A stretch of 64,000 bases of DNA from a bacterium HR21 (GTDB lineage Bacteria; Bacteroidota; Ignavibacteria; Kapaibacteriales; HRBIN21), in NCBI GenBank assembly GCA_002898295.1, contig BEHX01000004.1, positions 1 to 64,000 of the forward strand. Reading direction: 5' to 3'. Both the position numbers and the translations under genes were made by a program. The notes under the pieces were generated by a model. That model was given only the letters and a program-made list of their open reading frames with translations. It was not told where the DNA came from and made no database searches. Positions 62,231 through 64,000 of this stretch are shown in pieces (the first letter of the stretch is position 1; each line of letters begins with the position of its first letter).

Positions 62231-63643
62231 ATGAAGGGCTTCCTGCTCGGCTTCCTGCTCGGAACGGCGTTGGGGTGGGCACAACAGCAGCCCTCCACTC
62301 CGCGGACGACAACGCCTCTACCGGACTACGATACGGTGGTGGCAGCACTGAAGACTATTGACCCGAACATCTTGAAGTACTTCCCGCGGTGGCGGGTCTG
62401 CGAGCCGAACTTGATGATCCAAATCCACCAAGCATTTCTCCTGCTGGGCTATCCGGCAGACGAGCTCGACATGCAGCGTATTATCGTCACAGCTGCCCCT
62501 ACCGTCGTGCGCCCCGATGAGGAATTCGAGATTCTCCTGATCGAGTGCGGGAATGCTCGCATGGTCTCCTCGGAAATCGAAGCCAACATCCGCAGCCTGG
62601 CAAGTTTCTTGTCTCATCCGAAACGCCCGTACTGCTACGAAGACATTCCCCCGAGTGTGCCTCCAACCCCAGCACAGCTCGAAGCTATTGTCAACTTCAC
62701 TATGCCGACGCATGTCGGGCACGCTATCTCGGTTTCGCTCTTCGAGCAAAGCCTCAAGCTAGGGCGGAGTGGATTCTGGCTGCGAGCAAATCTCGGTGCT
62801 GATCCCATTGGGTACCACTTCTGGTCGGCTGGGGTAGCACACGTTCTCCTGCAGCGCCCGCTGATTCGGAATGCTGACGAGCGCACGCAGAAGGCGATTC
62901 CCCACCTGCTCGACGCTGTTCTCGGCGTCGGATACCGCATCACCGGTGGACTCGACCCCACCTTCCTCGGGGGTGTGATCCCTGTGCGCAAGCTCAATAC
63001 CGACGCCGGTGGACGGCTCCTGGCAGGGGTGGATTTCTCCTTCCCCTTCTACCCCCACGCAGGAACTGCGCTGCACGTTGAAATCCCGCTCCGCAGCATT
63101 GACCCATCGCACTCCATCAATCCGCAGACATACGCAATCTTGCCATTGGGACTAGACCGGGACCCCCTCCGCGCAGAAGACCCCACCGTCCAGATTTTCT
63201 CCGATAGCGTCGTTCCACTCCTCCGCTCCACCGGGCGATGGACTCTCTTCTACAACTGGTGGCCCGATCCGGATCGCCCCATCCACTTCTTCCGGTTCGA
63301 TGTCGGCATCAGCTACGCTGAGGTCCAGGAAGCCGCTCTGGTGCGGCATCCAGATGGCAGCACTGCGCTCGCCCGCGAAGGCATCAGGGGCTTGAACACG
63401 TACAAGCCGCGCGAGTTCGGCGATTGGCTCTACCTGCGCCTTGAGTACCGCAATCAGAGCAGCTTCCCCTTCGGAATCGCCTTGCAGTACTCGAACCAGA
63501 TTCTCCTGGGACGGGCATACGTGCCTCTCATCGGACGCTGGCTCTACCTAGAGGGCAAGTACGCTACCCCGCTGCGTCCGTTGCGTCCTTTCGAGACACG
63601 GCACTTCTTCATGGTCTCACCGCTATTCCGGATCACGCTCTGA
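62231..63643 (+). CDS. Second putative outer-membrane beta-barrel protein
   Basis: The product has 470 residues with a signal peptide ending LGWAQ. An N-terminal domain of about 150 residues has two cysteine-containing segments (WRVCEPNLM, LIECGN). The C-terminal part has alternating beta strands (FFRFDVGISYAEV, WLYLRLEYRNQ, FGIALQYSNQILL). It lies 14 bases after the first barrel gene and looks like a partner or paralogue of it, although the N-terminal domains show no obvious similarity. Confidence 0.6.
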   Translation: MKGFLLGFLLGTALGWAQQQPSTPRTTTPLPDYDTVVAALKTIDPNILKYFPRWRVCEPNLMIQIHQAFLLLGYPADELDMQRIIVTAAPTVVRPDEEFEILLIECGNARMVSSEIEANIRSLASFLSHPKRPYCYEDIPPSVPPTPAQLEAIVNFTMPTHVGHAISVSLFEQSLKLGRSGFWLRANLGADPIGYHFWSAGVAHVLLQRPLIRNADERTQKAIPHLLDAVLGVGYRITGGLDPTFLGGVIPVRKLNTDAGGRLLAGVDFSFPFYPHAGTALHVEIPLRSIDPSHSINPQTYAILPLGLDRDPLRAEDPTVQIFSDSVVPLLRSTGRWTLFYNWWPDPDRPIHFFRFDVGISYAEVQEAALVRHPDGSTALAREGIRGLNTYKPREFGDWLYLRLEYRNQSSFPFGIALQYSNQILLGRAYVPLIGRWLYLEGKYATPLRPLRPFETRHFFMVSPLFRITL

Positions 63644-63667
63644 AGCTTCCTCACTTCTCCCGATGAC

Positions 63668-64000
63668 ATGCGCTGGGCTGCACCTCTGCTTGTCGCCGGC
63701 TTCCTCCAGACGGTCGTGACTGCCCAGCAAGAGCCCTCAGGTGCCGACACAAGCGTGCTCCTCCAGCGCCGTCTACTGGAGCAGGCCCGTATCCAGCCCC
63801 GTTCTCCTGCCCTCCAGCTCCGGCTACACAACGTCGACATCTCCCACTTTCCCGAAATCAACCTGATTGTCGAGGTCATCGGCGAGAGCCCCGATACGCT
63901 CCGAGCGGAAGACTTTACGGTGATCGAAAATGAACGCGTCTACCCTGTCCTGTCCGTCGGACGCCTCTCGCCACAGCGCCGCGTCCCGGTTGACTTCATC
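63668..64000 (+). CDS. Exported protein, VWA-domain-like N-terminus, truncated at window end
   Basis: The frame from ATG 63668 is open to the last base, giving 111 residues. A signal peptide ends near VTAQQ. The following DISHFPEINLIVEVIGE, then LRAEDFTVIENERVYPVLSV, is like the domain before many secreted VWA modules, and the final PVDFI could begin a MIDAS strand. The rest is outside. It is 24 bases after the barrel gene. Confidence 0.5.
   Translation, partial: MRWAAPLLVAGFLQTVVTAQQEPSGADTSVLLQRRLLEQARIQPRSPALQLRLHNVDISHFPEINLIVEVIGESPDTLRAEDFTVIENERVYPVLSVGRLSPQRRVPVDFI

Noticed and set aside
1-64000. CRISPR arrays, insertion sequences, prophage or integron elements
   Set aside because: No regular short direct repeats, transposase, integrase or recombinase motifs were seen. 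This was by eye, so short remnants may be missed.

Overview
The window is about 64 kb of GC-rich, very densely coding bacterial chromosome with no gene-free stretch over 300 bases. It carries about 56 protein genes, one tRNA, and no recognisable insertion sequence, phage gene, rRNA or CRISPR array. The gene set points to a diderm of the Bacteroidota/Chlorobiota/Ignavibacteria/Kapabacteria neighbourhood. The evidence is GldL- and GldM-like proteins, a secreted metalloprotease ending in a type IX secretion (T9SS)-like sorting domain, LPS genes (hldD, a GT9 heptosyltransferase-like protein, an LptF/G permease), an ATP synthase operon without atpD/atpC, and Bacteroidota-type -7 boxes (TAnnTTTG) just upstream of several genes. 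A Thermus-type aminopropyltransferase, an ADP-forming acyl-CoA synthetase, a B12-dependent ribonucleotide reductase and the extreme compaction suggest a thermophile, perhaps a Kapabacteria-like lineage. That placement is inference.

Layout. 1-593 (-) is a truncated membrane methyltransferase. 724-7064 (+) is the F1Fo ATP synthase operon (atpZ-like, atpI-like, atpB, E, F, H, A, then hldD, then atpG). It is followed by an ADP-forming acyl-CoA synthetase, radA, an ECF sigma factor and a probable anti-sigma partner, and ends at a strong hairpin terminator. 18909-11871 (-) holds ffh, rpsP, an rlmB-like methyltransferase, an M61 peptidase, a TPR lipoprotein and 3-hydroxyanthranilate dioxygenase. 19167-21342 (+) holds a degenerate amidohydrolase and an alpha/beta hydrolase. 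24446-21291 (-) holds an RsmF-like methyltransferase, a small membrane protein, dtd and a GT9 enzyme. 24529-27748 (+) is an lptF/G-gldL-gldM-like cluster. 33393-27745 (-) holds the T9SS-tagged metalloprotease, proline dehydrogenase, an EEP-family lipoprotein and murD.

33542-38761 (+) holds topA, a macrodomain protein, a Nudix-TadA fusion, rsmI and tmk. Next come a thioredoxin-like lipoprotein and tRNA-Pro (-), then a MoxR ATPase, rpoN, a dihydroorotate dehydrogenase-like protein and a lipoprotein (+). 49657-43845 (-) holds a flippase, a MauE-like protein, a methyltransferase/MTHFR fusion lacking its zinc cysteines, a lipoprotein and kynurenine 3-monooxygenase. 49729-52910 (+) holds an M28 peptidase, a hydrolase and a lipoprotein. 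52968-64000 (+) holds a thiamine-binding-like protein, nrdJ, speE, a Cys-rich exported protein, a second GldM-like protein, two putative outer-membrane barrels and the start of a VWA-like protein.

Most genes in a run overlap by 1-50 bases (ATGA junctions), so translational coupling is probably widespread. The most unusual items are the two GldM-like proteins with one GldL-like partner, the Nudix-TadA fusion, the homocysteine-methyltransferase domain without zinc ligands, and hldD embedded among the ATP synthase genes. Coordinates, motifs and overlaps are read from the sequence. Family names come from remembered motifs, not a database search.
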